A stretch of DNA of 5,318 nt, from positions 17,458-22,775 of the forward strand of contig JAFNGF010000221.1 in the NCBI GenBank assembly GCA_017885385.1, written 5' to 3'. Under the pieces are notes generated by a model, which was given only the letters and a program-made list of their open reading frames with translations, searched no databases and was not told the DNA's origin. Shown here piece after piece: positions 4,934 through 5,318 of the stretch. The first letter of the stretch is position 1, and the number at the start of each line of letters is the position of its first letter. The position numbers and the translations under genes were made by a program. Origin of the DNA: Planctomycetota bacterium (GTDB taxonomy: Bacteria > Planctomycetota > Phycisphaerae > Sedimentisphaerales > Anaerobacaceae).

Positions 4934-5318
4934 TCATGCCTTCTGTCCATCAGAGGCAGCATCAGCGCCGATAATTTGTTTTATTCTCACGGCAAAACGC
5001 CCATCCACTACCACCACATCGCCCGCAGCAAACTTAGCATCCTTCAAAAATAGATCCACCGGTTCATCAATCGGCTTGTCGAGCTTCAAGATCGAGCCCG
5101 GCCCAAGCTGCAGAAGCCGGCGTACAGGTATCTCTGCCTGGCCGATAGAAACCGCCACAGGCACACTCATGTCCAGTAAGATGTCGAACTTATTGGGCGA
5201 ACCCGAGGCTTCATTTCCAGTCGCTTCGGGAAACTCAACGGACTGCGCCTGCTTTTGGGGCTCGACTTGTCCGCCGGATGTATGGCGGGCTGGCGCCGGC
5301 ACGCCCGAATCGCCTTGC
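4934..5318 (-). CDS. fliN: Flagellar switch protein FliN, 5' end cut by window edge
   Basis: FliN forms the lower part of the cytoplasmic C-ring. It takes part in CheY-dependent rotation switching and in docking export substrates near FlhA. The frame is open to the right edge, so the true start lies outside; a GTG at 5302 is probably internal, with no clear ribosome site. Of 127 visible residues, the first 42 are a Gln/Gly/Ser/Pro-rich linker. The SpoA domain follows at about 44-116: FDILLDMSVPVAVSIGQAEI, VRRLLQLGPGSILKLDK, EPVDLFLKD and the conserved GDVVVVDGRFAVRIKQII. The protein ends soon after the domain, as is usual for FliN. FliY-type proteins share this domain but carry a long N-terminal CheC-like part, which the truncation prevents me from excluding. 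It is followed 126 bp later by flhA on the same strand. Confidence 0.93.
   Translation of the reverse strand, partial: QGDSGVPAPARHTSGGQVEPQKQAQSVEFPEATGNEASGSPNKFDILLDMSVPVAVSIGQAEIPVRRLLQLGPGSILKLDKPIDEPVDLFLKDAKFAAGDVVVVDGRFAVRIKQIIGADAASDGQKA

Noticed and set aside
4967..4974. Plus-strand GCCGATAA, identical to the sigma-28 -10 consensus
   Set aside because: It lies antisense inside fliN codons for Ile-Ile-Gly-Ala-Asp, has no TAAA element at the right distance upstream, and no plus-strand gene follows.

Overview
All seven genes in this window lie on the minus strand and read from right to left. They form a flagellar block. In transcription order they are the 3' part of fliN (switch protein), flhA (export gate), an 89-residue two-helix membrane protein, fliA (flagellar sigma factor, sigma-28 family), an 81-residue basic soluble protein, a 97-residue Cys-bearing protein, and the first 176 residues of a coiled-coil lipoprotein that runs off the left edge. 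The lipoprotein signal sequence and the flagellar export apparatus indicate a didermic, motile bacterium. The short proteins around fliA and the lipoprotein's C-terminal motif look to me like flagellar-locus proteins of Planctomycetota (Phycisphaerae/Sedimentisphaerales type). That placement is from memory and was not searched.

Layout from the right edge: 5318-4934 is fliN, cut at its 5' end. Positions 4933-4808 are a non-coding leader with a repeat copy and a perfect 9-bp hairpin. Positions 4807-2546 are flhA. Positions 2545-2286 are 260 bp of non-coding DNA with two more degenerate repeat copies and several short hairpins. Positions 2285-1187 hold the membrane protein and fliA, which overlap by 17 bp. 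Positions 1197-613 hold the two small unknown proteins, the first overlapping fliA by 11 bp. Positions 612-531 are a short spacer, followed by the lipoprotein gene from 530 to the left edge. No stretch longer than 300 bp lacks a gene.

FliN sits in the cytoplasmic switch ring, FlhA forms the export gate, and FliA transcribes the late flagellar genes. Through its two overlaps, fliA is probably translationally coupled to an upstream membrane protein and a downstream basic protein, both unknown. No flgM-like anti-sigma gene is recognisable.

Three points stand out. First, flhA is bracketed by two same-orientation copies of a roughly 50-bp degenerate repeat, and it follows fliN directly, without the fliO/P/Q/R-flhB and flhF/flhG genes that often surround it. 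Second, there is a small set of uncharacterised proteins linked to fliA. Third, there are two perfect in-frame tandem duplications (18 bp and 9 bp). No RNA genes, CRISPR arrays, transposases or convincing rho-independent terminators were seen.
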